Shown: positions 16,248 to 25,017, numbered from the stretch's first letter. The stretch is 25,136 bases of DNA from Alistipes sp. (GCA_017934845.1 JAGBIR010000134.1:1-25136); one strand, 5' to 3'. Numbers and translations: made by a program. The notes: generated from the sequence alone by a model not told the origin.

Positions 16248-17048
16248 CTAAAATATTCGTTCGCTAAGGTGTAAGATTCTAATCAGAATCAGCGTCGTGG
16301 AGCATAAAATTGTGTAGAGTGTGTCGCGTCGTTGCCATCTATCTTGATAATGGAGCGCGATGGCTGGCATACTACTCTCAAAACCGCGTGCCGCCATCGC
16401 ATAGCCTATAGCCTCGCCACGTTTTACGCTGCGTAAGAGCAACTCGCCGACGAGCATTGCCCAAAGTCGAAGTGGATAACTCTGTCGCCCGAAACTGCGT
16501 GCATCGCGCGCTCGTCGCATCTGCAGGGCCTGATCGATAATCAAGCGAATGTAGCGCATCGTAAGGAATATCTGCGAGGCAAAAAGTGAGGGCATACCGA
16601 GCCGCTGCAAGGCGCGTACGCTTTGATAGGTGCCTGTCGAGCCAATCCAAACCATTACGGCTTGCACCGACAACACTCCGCGCAGGATTATTGACACAAG
16701 CGAAATCCATCCGCGCGTTATGACCAGCTCGCCGACCAAAAACATCGGCACGCGGTCGTAAAAAATGTTTGGCAGGGCAATGAGTGCTGCAAAAGGCGCA
16801 ACGAGAAGCGAATTTCGCACCATCGCCGCGTAATTCATCCCACCCATGCGAGCCGCAAGCAGAGGATAAATCGTAAAGAGCATCAGCTCCGAGAGCCGGT
16901 CTATTGGCATCGAGAGCATCGTGCAGAGAAAGACGATGGTAACAATCGCTTTGGCTCGCGCATCAATCTGCTTCAGGGAAGAGCGTCTGCGTGCTGTGCG
17001 CTCCACCTCGTCCAATGCGTAGAGGGCCTGCATCAATCGGTCGGCCAT
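16248..17048 (-). CDS. cbiQ: ECF transporter transmembrane protein CbiQ/NikQ
   Basis: 266 residues with about five or six membrane segments. DARAKAIVTIVFLCTML opens the first helices. The two cytoplasmic coupling motifs of the EcfT family are visible as MRRARDARSFG and MAARGFESS, through which it contacts the ATPase. The ATG at 17048 overlaps the end of cbiM by 16 nt, indicating translational coupling. The C-terminus ends in another hydrophobic helix (TLYTILCSTTLILIRILHL). Its role is to link the substrate-binding CbiM to the CbiO ATPase. Confidence 0.92.
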   Translation of the reverse strand: MADRLMQALYALDEVERTARRRSSLKQIDARAKAIVTIVFLCTMLSMPIDRLSELMLFTIYPLLAARMGGMNYAAMVRNSLLVAPFAALIALPNIFYDRVPMFLVGELVITRGWISLVSIILRGVLSVQAVMVWIGSTGTYQSVRALQRLGMPSLFASQIFLTMRYIRLIIDQALQMRRARDARSFGRQSYPLRLWAMLVGELLLRSVKRGEAIGYAMAARGFESSMPAIALHYQDRWQRRDTLYTILCSTTLILIRILHLSERIF

Positions 17049-18025
17049 CGTCTGTGTCGTGGATGAAATAGGTAGGTTGCGAGGAATACCACAAGAATAA
17101 TCGCACCGCTACCCAATATTCCTGCGAGCGAGGTGTTGTAGTCGGGCATAAGGGCCGTCTGCTCAACTATATCGGCAGCTGCGGCGTGGTATCGCGTGTC
17201 GGGCGTGGTCAGTGCCTCGCCATTGCTGACCTGCTCGATAGACCACTCCAAACCATCGGGTTTTGACGATGCGAGCCACGAAAATGATGCTCCTATTATC
17301 AGCGCGGCGATGGCAAACAGCGTAAGTACGCGCCCTGTGTTGTGGTGCCTGCGTGGCGAGGTGATATTATCGACAATCAAATCGGGGCGATAGCGTCTGA
17401 CGACAAGCAATACGGCCGCAGTGGCTATGCCCTCGCCAATGCCGACAGCCAGATGAATCGCAACCATATAAACGAGGAATTGCCGCATAGGAAGCATCGT
17501 TACGCCCGAGAGCGTCGTCTCTAATGTGACGGCAACGGCACCGAATACCAAAGCGACAACCGAGGTCGTGATGGAGAGAATCGTAATACGTTTTACGGTG
17601 GCGTTGGGCATCATCATATTGCGGAAGATGATGGGGTAGGCGACCAGACACGATATGGCGGCCATATTTATTATGTTGCAACCCAAAGCCAGAAAACCTC
17701 CGTCGGCAAATACCAGACACTGAATGAGCAGTACGCCCGAGAGTGTAAGAAACCCGGCCCACGGCCCGAGCATTGCAGCCAGGAGTACTCCTCCGACCAG
17801 ATGCCCGCTTGAACCTGTGCCGGGGATGGTAAAGTTAATCATCTGAGAGGCAAAGACAAATGCACCCATAATACCCATCAAGGGCAGAAGCGTATGTTTG
17901 TGGTGTAGGCTCTCCTCTGCCGAGCGTTGGCCTACGCGACGGATAGCGACAGCGATAAGTGAAAGTGCTACGGCTCCAGTGACGGCGGCCACCGCAGGCG
18001 AGATCAAAGCGTCGGACATGTGCAT
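17033..18025 (-). CDS. cbiM: Ni/Co ECF transporter substrate-binding protein CbiM/NikM with C-terminal PDGLE segment
   Basis: 330 residues. The N-terminus begins Met-His (MHMSDALISP); in NikM/CbiM proteins the amino group and His2 bind the metal together with a later His, here probably His75 in SGHLVGG. This argues for the start at 18025 rather than the Met two codons later. Residues 1-215 are the membrane core. About 240-330 form a CbiN/NikN-like part: one helix, an extracytoplasmic loop with SKPDGLEW (254-261), and a last helix, so the accessory N subunit is fused. The operon with urease makes nickel the likely metal, but cobalt cannot be excluded from sequence. It starts 12 nt after the urea transporter gene. 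Confidence 0.92.
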   Translation of the reverse strand: MHMSDALISPAVAAVTGAVALSLIAVAIRRVGQRSAEESLHHKHTLLPLMGIMGAFVFASQMINFTIPGTGSSGHLVGGVLLAAMLGPWAGFLTLSGVLLIQCLVFADGGFLALGCNIINMAAISCLVAYPIIFRNMMMPNATVKRITILSITTSVVALVFGAVAVTLETTLSGVTMLPMRQFLVYMVAIHLAVGIGEGIATAAVLLVVRRYRPDLIVDNITSPRRHHNTGRVLTLFAIAALIIGASFSWLASSKPDGLEWSIEQVSNGEALTTPDTRYHAAAADIVEQTALMPDYNTSLAGILGSGAIILVVFLATYLFHPRHRRWPTD

Positions 18026-18037
18026 GGCTTAAAAGTT

Positions 18038-19078
18038 TTATTGGTTACGTTTTCTCTTTGGTGCAAGGTGGGGTTTATGCTCCACATCCCACGTCGAGTG
18101 GTCGATGTCGGTCTGATAGTCTAATCTTACGCGAGGCAGCAGAAAGAGCCACGTTGCTATGCAGAACGGAGCGGTGAGCGTAGGTATGCCGAGCGGCTCG
18201 ACGACAATGTTCATCGCGGCCTGGACAAATACCGTGACTACAATTCCCATCAACGCCCAGAGTGCCGACCGCCAATTTGTCTGATAGAATACCGTTGCAA
18301 GGGCTATGGCCGAAAGTACAGGGCTGAAACTATACATTCCCGCGCTAATATCACTCCCCGCAGCACGAAAAGCTACGGCAATCAACAACGCAACTATTGA
18401 GCCAATGGCGGCCCATAGAGCTGCCCAGCGGTTGCTGATCGCAAGGCCCGCCAGAATAAGTACTCCCGCCTCCCACGAATTGATTAAAAAGACCTGCGCC
18501 ACGCCCTTTAGCCAATACTCCAGTAGCCGAAGCGGAGTGATGGTATCAAGGGCCGTAATGTCTGCCGGAAGCATAGGCTCGGTAAGGTGTTCGACAGGTA
18601 TTCCCTGCATAGCGCGTGCTGCCAAGAGGAATATCCATGTGCAAAATACAAACGGAAAGGTAAACGAATTGACCTTCCACGGTGCCATCACGTTGTTCAT
18701 TGCCGAACGTACCCACGTTGTCATTGCGGCACAAATTATCAGCGCGATCCACATGCCGGTCGTAGTGCCTAAAAATGTTGTGAATGCGCAACCAACCAAT
18801 ATGCCGTTGAAGCCCCAAAGCCCCTGCTCGCCATCGCTTTTCGTAAGTCGTAGGATGTGGCCCGTGACGGTCGATGCCGTTAGGCCGAGCAGTGCTCCCC
18901 ACGCCACCATCGAGCTGCCTTCGCGTAGCGAGCCCCAAAATATGGCGCACATAAAGAGCAGTCCGGTCCAGACGTTGTTCTGGAACATCACCTGACCCGC
19001 ACCGCGCAATATCTCATCGATTATGCTTCGTGTGGTTTGCGACGAAATCTCTTTTTCCAATGTGTCAATACTCTCCAT
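18038..19078 (-). CDS. UT-family urea transporter
   Basis: 346 residues from the ATG at 19078; an upstream TTG (19111) would overlap ureD and is less likely. About ten hydrophobic helices form two homologous halves. GLWGFNGILVGCAF is the first-half signature and MYSFSPVLSAIALATVF the second-half equivalent. The pore motifs appear twice, as SFTFPFVFCTWIFLL and LTAPFCIATWLFLL. UT proteins are channel-like and let urea cross the inner membrane down its gradient. The gene follows ureD by 19 nt and precedes cbiM by 12 nt, so urea uptake is built into the urease operon. The C-terminus is a short charged tail (HLAPKRKRNQ). Confidence 0.92.
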   Translation of the reverse strand: MESIDTLEKEISSQTTRSIIDEILRGAGQVMFQNNVWTGLLFMCAIFWGSLREGSSMVAWGALLGLTASTVTGHILRLTKSDGEQGLWGFNGILVGCAFTTFLGTTTGMWIALIICAAMTTWVRSAMNNVMAPWKVNSFTFPFVFCTWIFLLAARAMQGIPVEHLTEPMLPADITALDTITPLRLLEYWLKGVAQVFLINSWEAGVLILAGLAISNRWAALWAAIGSIVALLIAVAFRAAGSDISAGMYSFSPVLSAIALATVFYQTNWRSALWALMGIVVTVFVQAAMNIVVEPLGIPTLTAPFCIATWLFLLPRVRLDYQTDIDHSTWDVEHKPHLAPKRKRNQ

Positions 19079-19097
19079 AAAATTATCTTTTGAAACG

Positions 19098-20030
19098 TTA
19101 TCGCCAAGCAAAATCTGGGCGCAGGATATGTCCCTTTACGCGCATCCTTACGGCCGAGGAGAAGGCTCGGATAAGTTGTTTTACCTCGCCGCTATCTCTC
19201 CCCAATATCTTGTACTGCAAGCCGCACGCCGAGTGCAGGCGCGTAATGCCTGCTGCCAACCCTCGCTCGGGGCAGTAGAAGGCCTCGGTCGAGGAGTAGA
19301 TGTCGTCGGCTATGGCCTTTGGCGTGAGCAGAATGACGTTGGCAAAAATCTCAAAACCGCCCATTGCGCCAACGCCCTCGGGTGAGTGCATAGGTGGCTG
19401 GATGATATACTTCTCGCGAAACAGTAACTCCCCATTCTCGCGTTCGGCACGTGTCGAGAGCGATAAAATGTCGAATTGAAAACGCTCCCCGAGGCCGAAA
19501 TGTCGTCGGCCGGCGAGGTATGTCTCGGCATAAATCAGCGTAGCCGACTCTTCGACAATGAGCCGCGTGTCCGAAATGTAACGAGCGTGCCGACAGGGGA
19601 TTATCGGCTCGGGCAGGTACTCCAGGTAGCTATCCGCCTCAAGGCGTATTGTCTGACGCATCGAGGAGTAGTTGTAGCGCATCTCGGCAAGTTTAGTGGC
19701 AGCACCCGTCGAGAGGTGTACCGAACTGCCGCGACGCAGTGTTACAATCTGCTCGTAGCGGTCGCCATCGACGTTTGGCCCTCCCGACGAGAGGATATAG
19801 ACGCACGCCATATCGGGCAGCTCCTCGTCGAAATAGAGGGCCTGTTGAACGATGAGTGGCGCACGACGCTCCCAATCGCGCAGGATGGTCCGCCCATCGG
19901 CATCTCGCTCAAAGCCGAGCCGCAGGAATCCCTTTTTGCCGTGGCTTCCCGCAGGCGCACCTCGCGACGAGGCTATGTAGCGTTGCATCTCGTGCGGAAA
20001 CTCCGCTATGCTATCCCAACCCTTTAACAT
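19098..20030 (-). CDS. ureD: Urease accessory protein UreD (UreH)
   Basis: 310 residues from the ATG at 20030, which overlaps ureG by 20 nt; a Met at 19988 (MQRY) is an alternative. The conserved region starts with GFLRLGFERDADGRTILRD, then RRAPLIVQQALYFDEE, and GDRYEQIVTLRRGSSVHLST holds the family core. LPEPIIPCRHARY and AETYLAGRRHFGLGERF are also typical. UreD binds apo-urease and, with UreF and UreG, guides nickel into the active site. This copy stands after ureG, an order common outside Enterobacteria. Confidence 0.92.
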   Translation of the reverse strand: MLKGWDSIAEFPHEMQRYIASSRGAPAGSHGKKGFLRLGFERDADGRTILRDWERRAPLIVQQALYFDEELPDMACVYILSSGGPNVDGDRYEQIVTLRRGSSVHLSTGAATKLAEMRYNYSSMRQTIRLEADSYLEYLPEPIIPCRHARYISDTRLIVEESATLIYAETYLAGRRHFGLGERFQFDILSLSTRAERENGELLFREKYIIQPPMHSPEGVGAMGGFEIFANVILLTPKAIADDIYSSTEAFYCPERGLAAGITRLHSACGLQYKILGRDSGEVKQLIRAFSSAVRMRVKGHILRPDFAWR

Positions 20031-20664
20031 CCTCCAATGGGTAATGAACGTTATCGAACAGAGCCTTGTGGCGAATCATATCGACCAGCGAGTCGATGCC
20101 TTGCCCCGTCATGCAGTTTGTGAAGATGAAGGGCTTGCCATCGCGCATCGCCTCAGAATCGCGTCGCATAACCTCCAGATCGGCGTGAACGTATGGTGCT
20201 AAATCGGTTTTGTTTATCACCAAAATGTCGGAGTGCGAAATTCCCGGGCCATCTTTTCGCGGTATCTTATCGCCCGCAGCGACATCAATCACATAGATGA
20301 AGAAATCGACCAGCGCAGGGCTGAACGTCAGCGTCAGATTGTCGCCTCCCGACTCGATAAGTACCACATCGGCATCGGGGAATCGGGCCTCCATCTCCTC
20401 GACAGCCGCCAGATTCATCGAGGGGTCCTCCCTGACGGCGGTATGCGGGCAAGCACCCGTTTCGACACCAATGATACGATCCTCGACGAGTATGCCCTTC
20501 AGCATTTTGCGAACGTGCTGGGCATCTTCGGTCGTTACGACATCGTTTGTGATTATCAGAGCGCGATGCCCGAGCTCGATTAGCCGAGGTGTTATGGCCT
20601 CGATTATGGCGGTTTTGCCCGATCCTACAGGCCCGCCAATTCCTATTCTGCAAGTGTTTGTCAT
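20011..20664 (-). CDS. ureG: Urease accessory GTPase UreG
   Basis: 217 residues, the normal length. The P-loop is GGPVGSGKT (10-18). GVETGACPHTAVRED (66-80) has the Cys72-Pro-His74 metal-binding motif at the dimer interface. SGGDNLTLTFSPALVDFFIY and VINKTDLAPYVHAD (G4 motif NKTD) complete the SIMIBI GTPase. Nickel and GTP drive dimerisation and delivery of nickel to urease with UreE, UreF and UreD. There is no His-rich N-terminal extension, unlike some plant and mycobacterial forms. It starts 7 nt after ureF. Confidence 0.97.
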   Translation of the reverse strand: MTNTCRIGIGGPVGSGKTAIIEAITPRLIELGHRALIITNDVVTTEDAQHVRKMLKGILVEDRIIGVETGACPHTAVREDPSMNLAAVEEMEARFPDADVVLIESGGDNLTLTFSPALVDFFIYVIDVAAGDKIPRKDGPGISHSDILVINKTDLAPYVHADLEVMRRDSEAMRDGKPFIFTNCMTGQGIDSLVDMIRHKALFDNVHYPLEDVKGLG

Positions 20665-20671
20665 AGGGTAA

Positions 20672-21370
20672 TTAGTTCATAAACAGTCGTTTTGAGCCTT
20701 TCTCGTGGAGCGATGCCATAATGTCATATTGCGGCGCAAAGCTATTCATCTGCTCGATGTCGAGCTGCGCGGCTTCGGCATATAGCGCCTCGATTAGTGG
20801 GCCTAACTTAAAGAGTATCAGCTGCGTAGTTAGGTGTGTGGTGCGTGTGGAGCGCAAGGCTGCACCAAGCACAATGCTTGCTGCACCATAGCACACCGAA
20901 CTATAGAGGGCTTCGCGCGGGATGTGGCATAGAGCAGCCACAATGCCGAGCGAAACGGCAAAAGTACCTGCCGTGCGGGCATGGCTTATGTCGTCGTGCC
21001 AGTCGTCGAGCAACTCATGTCGTAGCATTGGAACCATTATCTCGGTGAGTTTTAACCCCATACGTTGCGTCATTCGCCGCGCCTCGTCACCTGCCTTGCT
21101 GCAAAATAGCAGCTTGTCGGCCGTCGCTATAGCTTCGTAACGATTGTCGATGGTGGCTTGCAGGGCCACGAGTGCCGCCACGCCATCGGTGAATGCCGAC
21201 GAGCGAACAATCTCGCGCGTGTAGGCCTCCAACGATGCCGAATCGTTTACAATATTTTGCTCGGAGGCACTCTCCAACGTGTTTGAAAAGGCGAACGCTC
21301 CAATCGGAAAGGCTGAGTCGGAGAGCTGCAGCAGATGAAAAATCGAGGCAATATCCATCGTGTGATTCAT
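20672..21370 (-). CDS. ureF: Urease accessory protein UreF
   Basis: 232 residues when started at 21370, where ATGA overlaps the ureE stop by 4 nt; the in-frame region further upstream lies inside ureE and lacks similarity. A second Met (MDIASIF, 21358) is also possible. HLLQLSDSAFPIGAFAFSNT (12-31) is the family start motif. The all-helical body includes YTREIVRSSAFTDGVAAL and GAALRSTRTTHLTTQLILFK. UreF bridges UreD and UreG in the activation complex and controls the GTPase. The translational overlap suggests tight coupling with ureE. Confidence 0.93.
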   Translation of the reverse strand: MNHTMDIASIFHLLQLSDSAFPIGAFAFSNTLESASEQNIVNDSASLEAYTREIVRSSAFTDGVAALVALQATIDNRYEAIATADKLLFCSKAGDEARRMTQRMGLKLTEIMVPMLRHELLDDWHDDISHARTAGTFAVSLGIVAALCHIPREALYSSVCYGAASIVLGAALRSTRTTHLTTQLILFKLGPLIEALYAEAAQLDIEQMNSFAPQYDIMASLHEKGSKRLFMN

Positions 21371-21942
21371 CGTGGTGTGGTGTGATGGTGCTGCTGTGTG
21401 GCCGAGTCGGTTGGCGAAGAGCCTCCCAGCAAGCTGCGCATCTCGTGCGGCGAGAGGTAGGGAATAATGTGCGATGCCGGCTGAAACGAGTAGCTTATGC
21501 CCTCGATGTGGTGGCTCTTCATCACACTCTCCATAACCTTGCGATCGACCGTAAGCGGAACGAATACCTTTCGATGCTTCACTACTGCCGGCCAATGCTG
21601 ATTTCCGAGAGCGTGACCCAGATATACGGCCGAGCGAATAATCTCGTCGGTCGATGCCTGGGTAAGAGCCTCAAGGTCAATCTCCAGCACGTCGCGCAGC
21701 GCGAGCTTTATTACCGTCATCCGACCGCAGTCTGCATCATAATCCAATATGTCGCCATCCCTGAGCCGCGTGTTGCGACGTAGCGCGACGGCATACTCCT
21801 CGCCACTCTGGCTATGGGCAACAAAGCGACTCTTCTGTGCTGTCCATTGGTCTAAAACTATATGCTCGATGTCAGCAATCAAAGCCCTCTCGTGCCAAGG
21901 CGCATCGGCAATATTGCCCAAAATTTTGGTGTATATTTTCAT
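21367..21942 (-). CDS. ureE: Urease nickel chaperone UreE
   Basis: 191 residues from the ATG at 21942, one base after the ureC stop; a TTG at 21951 is less likely. The N-terminal peptide-binding domain (about 1-75) is followed by the metal-binding domain with the conserved GHALGNQHWP (109-118; the central His is the dimer-interface nickel ligand). The C-terminal tail is longer than in the shortest UreE forms and ends with a His cluster, QQHHHTTPR (183-191), which can hold extra nickel. UreE hands nickel to UreG. The stop overlaps the ureF start (ATGA). Confidence 0.92.
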   Translation of the reverse strand: MKIYTKILGNIADAPWHERALIADIEHIVLDQWTAQKSRFVAHSQSGEEYAVALRRNTRLRDGDILDYDADCGRMTVIKLALRDVLEIDLEALTQASTDEIIRSAVYLGHALGNQHWPAVVKHRKVFVPLTVDRKVMESVMKSHHIEGISYSFQPASHIIPYLSPHEMRSLLGGSSPTDSATQQHHHTTPR

Positions 21943-21943
21943 A

Positions 21944-23662
21944 CTATCCAAACCAATAGAGTTGAGCCAGCGGGAATCGCTCGGCAGGTTTTACATAGGC
22001 ATGAACGTTGTTGACCATAACCTCGAAGGTCTCGGGGTTGATGTCGATGTGGGGCATGGCCGAGTTGCGCACCATATCATACTTCGATATCTGTCGCGTA
22101 CGTTTTACGGGCAGCACCCTGCGGCACAAACCCAATCGCTGGCCGATACCTCGATCGACAGCCGCCTGCGATACGAACGATATGCAACTCTCAGCCAGCG
22201 CCTTGCCGTAAGCTCCGAACATAGGTCTATAGAGGCAGGGCTGTGGCGTAGGTAGCGAAGCGTTTGGATCGCCCATATTTGCCCAGCTTATTACGCCGCT
22301 CTTGATGACCATCTTTGGCTTTGCACCAAAGAATTGTGGCTCCCAGAGTACCAGATCGGCAACTTTGCCCTTCTCGACCGAGCCAATATAATCCGACATT
22401 CCGAACGTTATGGCGGGGTTGATGGTAATCTTTGCCAAGTAGCGCAATACGCGGAAGTTGTCATTCTCTGACGAATCTTCGTGCAGTCGGCCACAGGCAT
22501 TTTTCATAAACGATGCCATCTGGAAGGTGCGCATAAATGACTCGCCAACGCGGCCCATGGCCTGCGAGTCGGACGATACCATCGAGAGCACTCCCAAGTC
22601 GTGCAATACGTTCTCGGCAGCTTGCGTCTCGGGGCGTACACGACTCTCGGCAAATGCTACGTCGGAGGGGATGTTGGGATTCAGATTGTGGCACACCATA
22701 ATCATATCGAATAACTCGGCTTGCGAGTTTATGCCAAAGGGCAGCGTAGGATTGGTCGATGAGGGCAACACGAAGGGCATCGTGGCGACCTTCAGCAGGT
22801 CGGGAGCGTGACCTCCGCCCGCACCCTCGGTGTGGTAGGTGTGTATCGTACGACCGTCGATGGCGGCAATGGTATCTTCGACGTAGCCACCCTCGTTGAG
22901 TGTGTCGGTGTGGATGGCAACCTGCACGTCATATAGGTCGGCAACCTTCAGCGAGGTGCGCACAGCCGCAGGTGTCGAGCCCCAATCCTCGTGTACCTTC
23001 AGACCGCAAACGCCAGCCTCGATCTGCTCGGCGATAGGGGCCTTTGTCGAGCAGTTGCCCTTGCCCAGCAGACCTATATTTACGGGCAGAGCCTCGATGG
23101 ATTTCAGTATGCGCTCTACATTCCAGCAACCCGGCGTTATGGTTGTGCCGTTGGTGCCGTCGCTTGGGCCTATGCCGCCGCCAACGAGCGTGGTTATGCC
23201 GTTGCTCAGTGCCGTGTAGGCCTGTTGGGGCGATACCAGATGGACGTGGCCATCGATGCCCGCAGCCGTTAAGATAAGATGCTCGCCCGAGATGGCGTCG
23301 GTAGCTGCGCCCGTAATCAATTCGGGATCGACATGCTCCATCGTGTCGGGATTTCCCGCCTTGCCAATGCCGGCAATATGACCATCCTTAATACCTACGT
23401 CGGCCTTTACAACGCCTAAAATCGGGTCAACGATTGTGACGTTGGTAATAACGACGTCGAGCGCACCCTCCGACGAGGTGATGGTGTTCGATAGCCCCAT
23501 TCCGTCGCGCATGGTTTTTCCTCCGCCGTAAACCACCTCGTCGCCATAGTGACGCAGGTCGCGCTCGATCTCTATATATAAATCGGTGTCGCCCAATCGT
23601 ATTTTATCGCCTACTGTTGGGCCAAAAAGATTGTTGTTCTCCGCTCTTGTTATGCTTGCCAT
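21944..23662 (-). CDS. ureC: Urease subunit alpha (catalytic)
   Basis: 572 residues from the ATG at 23662 ([20 protein letters not shown]); reading further upstream overlaps ureB and is not supported. All active-site residues are present with an offset of about +5 from Klebsiella numbering: His139 and His141 (GIDGHVH), carbamylated Lys222 (GLKVHEDWG), His251 ([11 protein letters not shown]), His277 ([13 protein letters not shown]), flap His325 (MVCHNLNPN) and Asp365 ([11 protein letters not shown]). It hydrolyses urea to ammonia and carbamate in the cytoplasm with a dinickel centre. The stop is one base before ureE. It should be a fully active enzyme once loaded with nickel. Confidence 0.98.
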   Translation of the reverse strand: MASITRAENNNLFGPTVGDKIRLGDTDLYIEIERDLRHYGDEVVYGGGKTMRDGMGLSNTITSSEGALDVVITNVTIVDPILGVVKADVGIKDGHIAGIGKAGNPDTMEHVDPELITGAATDAISGEHLILTAAGIDGHVHLVSPQQAYTALSNGITTLVGGGIGPSDGTNGTTITPGCWNVERILKSIEALPVNIGLLGKGNCSTKAPIAEQIEAGVCGLKVHEDWGSTPAAVRTSLKVADLYDVQVAIHTDTLNEGGYVEDTIAAIDGRTIHTYHTEGAGGGHAPDLLKVATMPFVLPSSTNPTLPFGINSQAELFDMIMVCHNLNPNIPSDVAFAESRVRPETQAAENVLHDLGVLSMVSSDSQAMGRVGESFMRTFQMASFMKNACGRLHEDSSENDNFRVLRYLAKITINPAITFGMSDYIGSVEKGKVADLVLWEPQFFGAKPKMVIKSGVISWANMGDPNASLPTPQPCLYRPMFGAYGKALAESCISFVSQAAVDRGIGQRLGLCRRVLPVKRTRQISKYDMVRNSAMPHIDINPETFEVMVNNVHAYVKPAERFPLAQLYWFG

Positions 23663-23672
23663 ATCTCGATTG

Positions 23673-24212
23673 TTAATGTTTTTCGTCGTGTGAATTATTG
23701 GTTGAGTGTGATGATTTGAAGCCTCGACGCAGCATCTTGTTGATAGCTTTTGCGCGCGTGGGCAGGTAGGTGGGCGAATCCTCATCGCCTGTATATCCGT
23801 TAACCAAGCCGTTGAAGCCTATTATACGCTGCTTGCCCGAGAAGGCAACCAGCTCGACCTGCTTCTCGTCGCCCGGCTCAAATCGTATGGCTGTCGTGGC
23901 TGGTATATTCAGATGATAGCCGAAGGCCGCTGCGCGGTCGAACTCCAAATAACGATTCACCTCGAAGAAGTGAAAGTGCGAGCCAACCTGAATAGGGCGG
24001 TCACCCGTGTTGCGAACCTTAATTTTCAGTGTTTTGCGGCCCACGTTGTACTCCAATGGCTTGTCGGCCGTCACAACGCCACCAACCTTTATTTTCTGTG
24101 GCGGAAAATATCCCGCCTCGGCCGGATAGAGCTTGCGTGCGGTGTTCTGCTCGGCACGTTTTTCGCGCATAAGCTCCTTTTTGATGCTCTCCTGATTTTG
24201 CGTCTTATCCAT
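23673..24212 (-). CDS. ureB: Urease subunit beta, with both ends extended
   Basis: 179 residues, longer than the common 100-125. The core (about 38-142) has the family motifs [17 protein letters not shown] and [17 protein letters not shown] (77-93), then [19 protein letters not shown] and GFNGLVNG. The N-terminal 37 residues are charged, rich in Lys, Arg and Glu. The C-terminal 37 are basic then polar and end with His169, His175 and His179 ([13 protein letters not shown]). Similar longer beta subunits exist in other bacteria, so this is a variation and not a fusion. The gene lies 7 nt after ureA and 10 nt before ureC. Confidence 0.95.
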   Translation of the reverse strand: MDKTQNQESIKKELMREKRAEQNTARKLYPAEAGYFPPQKIKVGGVVTADKPLEYNVGRKTLKIKVRNTGDRPIQVGSHFHFFEVNRYLEFDRAAAFGYHLNIPATTAIRFEPGDEKQVELVAFSGKQRIIGFNGLVNGYTGDEDSPTYLPTRAKAINKMLRRGFKSSHSTNNSHDEKH

Positions 24213-24219
24213 AAACGAA

Positions 24220-24522
24220 CTATTTTATCGGGTGGTGAATACTAATCAGGCGCGAGCCATCGGTAAATACGGCTTCGACCTGCAACAGATCAATCATATC
24301 GGCAACGCCATCCATAACGTCATCCTTGCGCAGGAGTGAGGCGGCATTGCTCATAACCTCTTCAACGGTTTTACCCTCGCGCGCGCCCTCGATGGCTGCC
24401 GAGGTGATGTAGGCCACAGCTTCGGGGTGGTTGAGCTTAAGGCCTCGCTTCAGACGTCGCTCGGCTATCAGACCGAGGGTCATCAGCGTTAGTTTGTCGA
24501 GTTCTTTTGGTGTTAAATGCAT
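24220..24522 (-). CDS. ureA: Urease subunit gamma
   Basis: 100 residues, exactly the family length. [40 protein letters not shown] and [15 protein letters not shown] are diagnostic. It is the first gene of the operon. The upstream 120 bp separate it from the divergent fluC. No clean promoter of the Bacteroidota type was found there; the best -7-like piece on this strand is ctatttg (24564-24558). The structural subunits are separate genes (not an A-B fusion as in Helicobacter). Confidence 0.97.
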   Translation of the reverse strand: MHLTPKELDKLTLMTLGLIAERRLKRGLKLNHPEAVAYITSAAIEGAREGKTVEEVMSNAASLLRKDDVMDGVADMIDLLQVEAVFTDGSRLISIHHPIK

Positions 24523-24566
24523 AATAAAATTTTAATGTGATTATGCACCCTTCGAGGCAAATAGTA

Positions 24567-24601
24567 TGCCACAAATTTGAGCGTCGCGCCATAGTGTGGC
24601 A
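24567..24601. promoter_or_regulatory. Inverted repeat in the ureA-fluC gap (candidate operator)
   Basis: Perfect 7-bp arms, tgccaca (24567-24573) and tgtggca (24595-24601), are separated by 21 bp. With a 2-nt insertion the match extends by agt/act. A palindromic CAAATTTG (24572-24579) overlaps the left arm. The position between two divergent starts suggests an operator. It does not match the NikR site GTATGA-N16-TCATAC that I know from E. coli. Confidence 0.35.
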
Positions 24602-24627
24602 CTGAAATTGGAACTCAATCGGGAAAC

Positions 24628-24635
24628 TAAAATTG
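24628..24635 (+). promoter_or_regulatory. Possible -7 box of fluC
   Basis: TAAAATTG has one mismatch to TAnnTTTG and ends 7 nt before the ATG. The upstream match is only AATTG, with a 17-bp spacing. If used, the mRNA would be nearly leaderless, as for uppS. Confidence 0.3.
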
Positions 24636-24642
24636 CAAAAAG

Positions 24643-25017
24643 ATGCTGAAATCGATGTTTATTGCCGGCTTGGGAGGATTTTTTGGTACGGCGTTGCGAT
24701 ACCTTACCGGTAGGTTGTGTCAGGCGATGGCCGTAACGATATTTCCGTGGGGAACGTTTGTAGTAAATATGGTAGGAAGTTTTCTTATCGGAATACTCTT
24801 TGCGCTGGCCGAGCGGGGTGGGGTAATATCGCCCGCGATGAATCTGTTGCTTATAACGGGTTTTTGTGGAGGACTCACAACCTTCTCGTCGTTTGCCAAC
24901 GATATGTTTATGTTGTTGCAGCAGCGTCATTGGCTAATTTTTATACTCTATGCAACGGCTACGTTTGTGCTGGGCCTTGTGATGGTCTTACTCGGGCGGT
25001 GGGCCGTTAAAGTCTAA
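24643..25017 (+). CDS. crcB: Fluoride ion channel FluC (CrcB)
   Basis: 124 residues with four hydrophobic helices. AGLGGFFGTALRYLTG (8-23) is the first motif, WGTFVVNMVGSFLIGIL (36-52) carries the conserved Asn42, and GFCGGLTTFSSF (73-84) has the paired Phe81 and Phe84 that line the fluoride path. Dual-topology dimers export fluoride from the cytoplasm. Divergent from ureA. A fluoride riboswitch often precedes crcB, but the short upstream region (at most 120 bp) shows no clear one. Confidence 0.95.
   Translation: MLKSMFIAGLGGFFGTALRYLTGRLCQAMAVTIFPWGTFVVNMVGSFLIGILFALAERGGVISPAMNLLLITGFCGGLTTFSSFANDMFMLLQQRHWLIFILYATATFVLGLVMVLLGRWAVKV

Noticed and set aside
21371..21595. Longer N-terminus for UreF
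   Set aside because: The extra 75 residues lie within ureE in another frame, and the ATGA overlap at 21367-21370 gives a normal-length UreF.
23663..23785. Longer N-terminus for UreC
   Set aside because: The extra 41 residues overlap ureB and resemble no urease; MASITR at 23662 gives the standard length.
24523..24642. Fluoride riboswitch or NiCo riboswitch
   Set aside because: I could not find the expected pseudoknot or four-way junction pattern; the region is short and holds only the 7-bp dyad.
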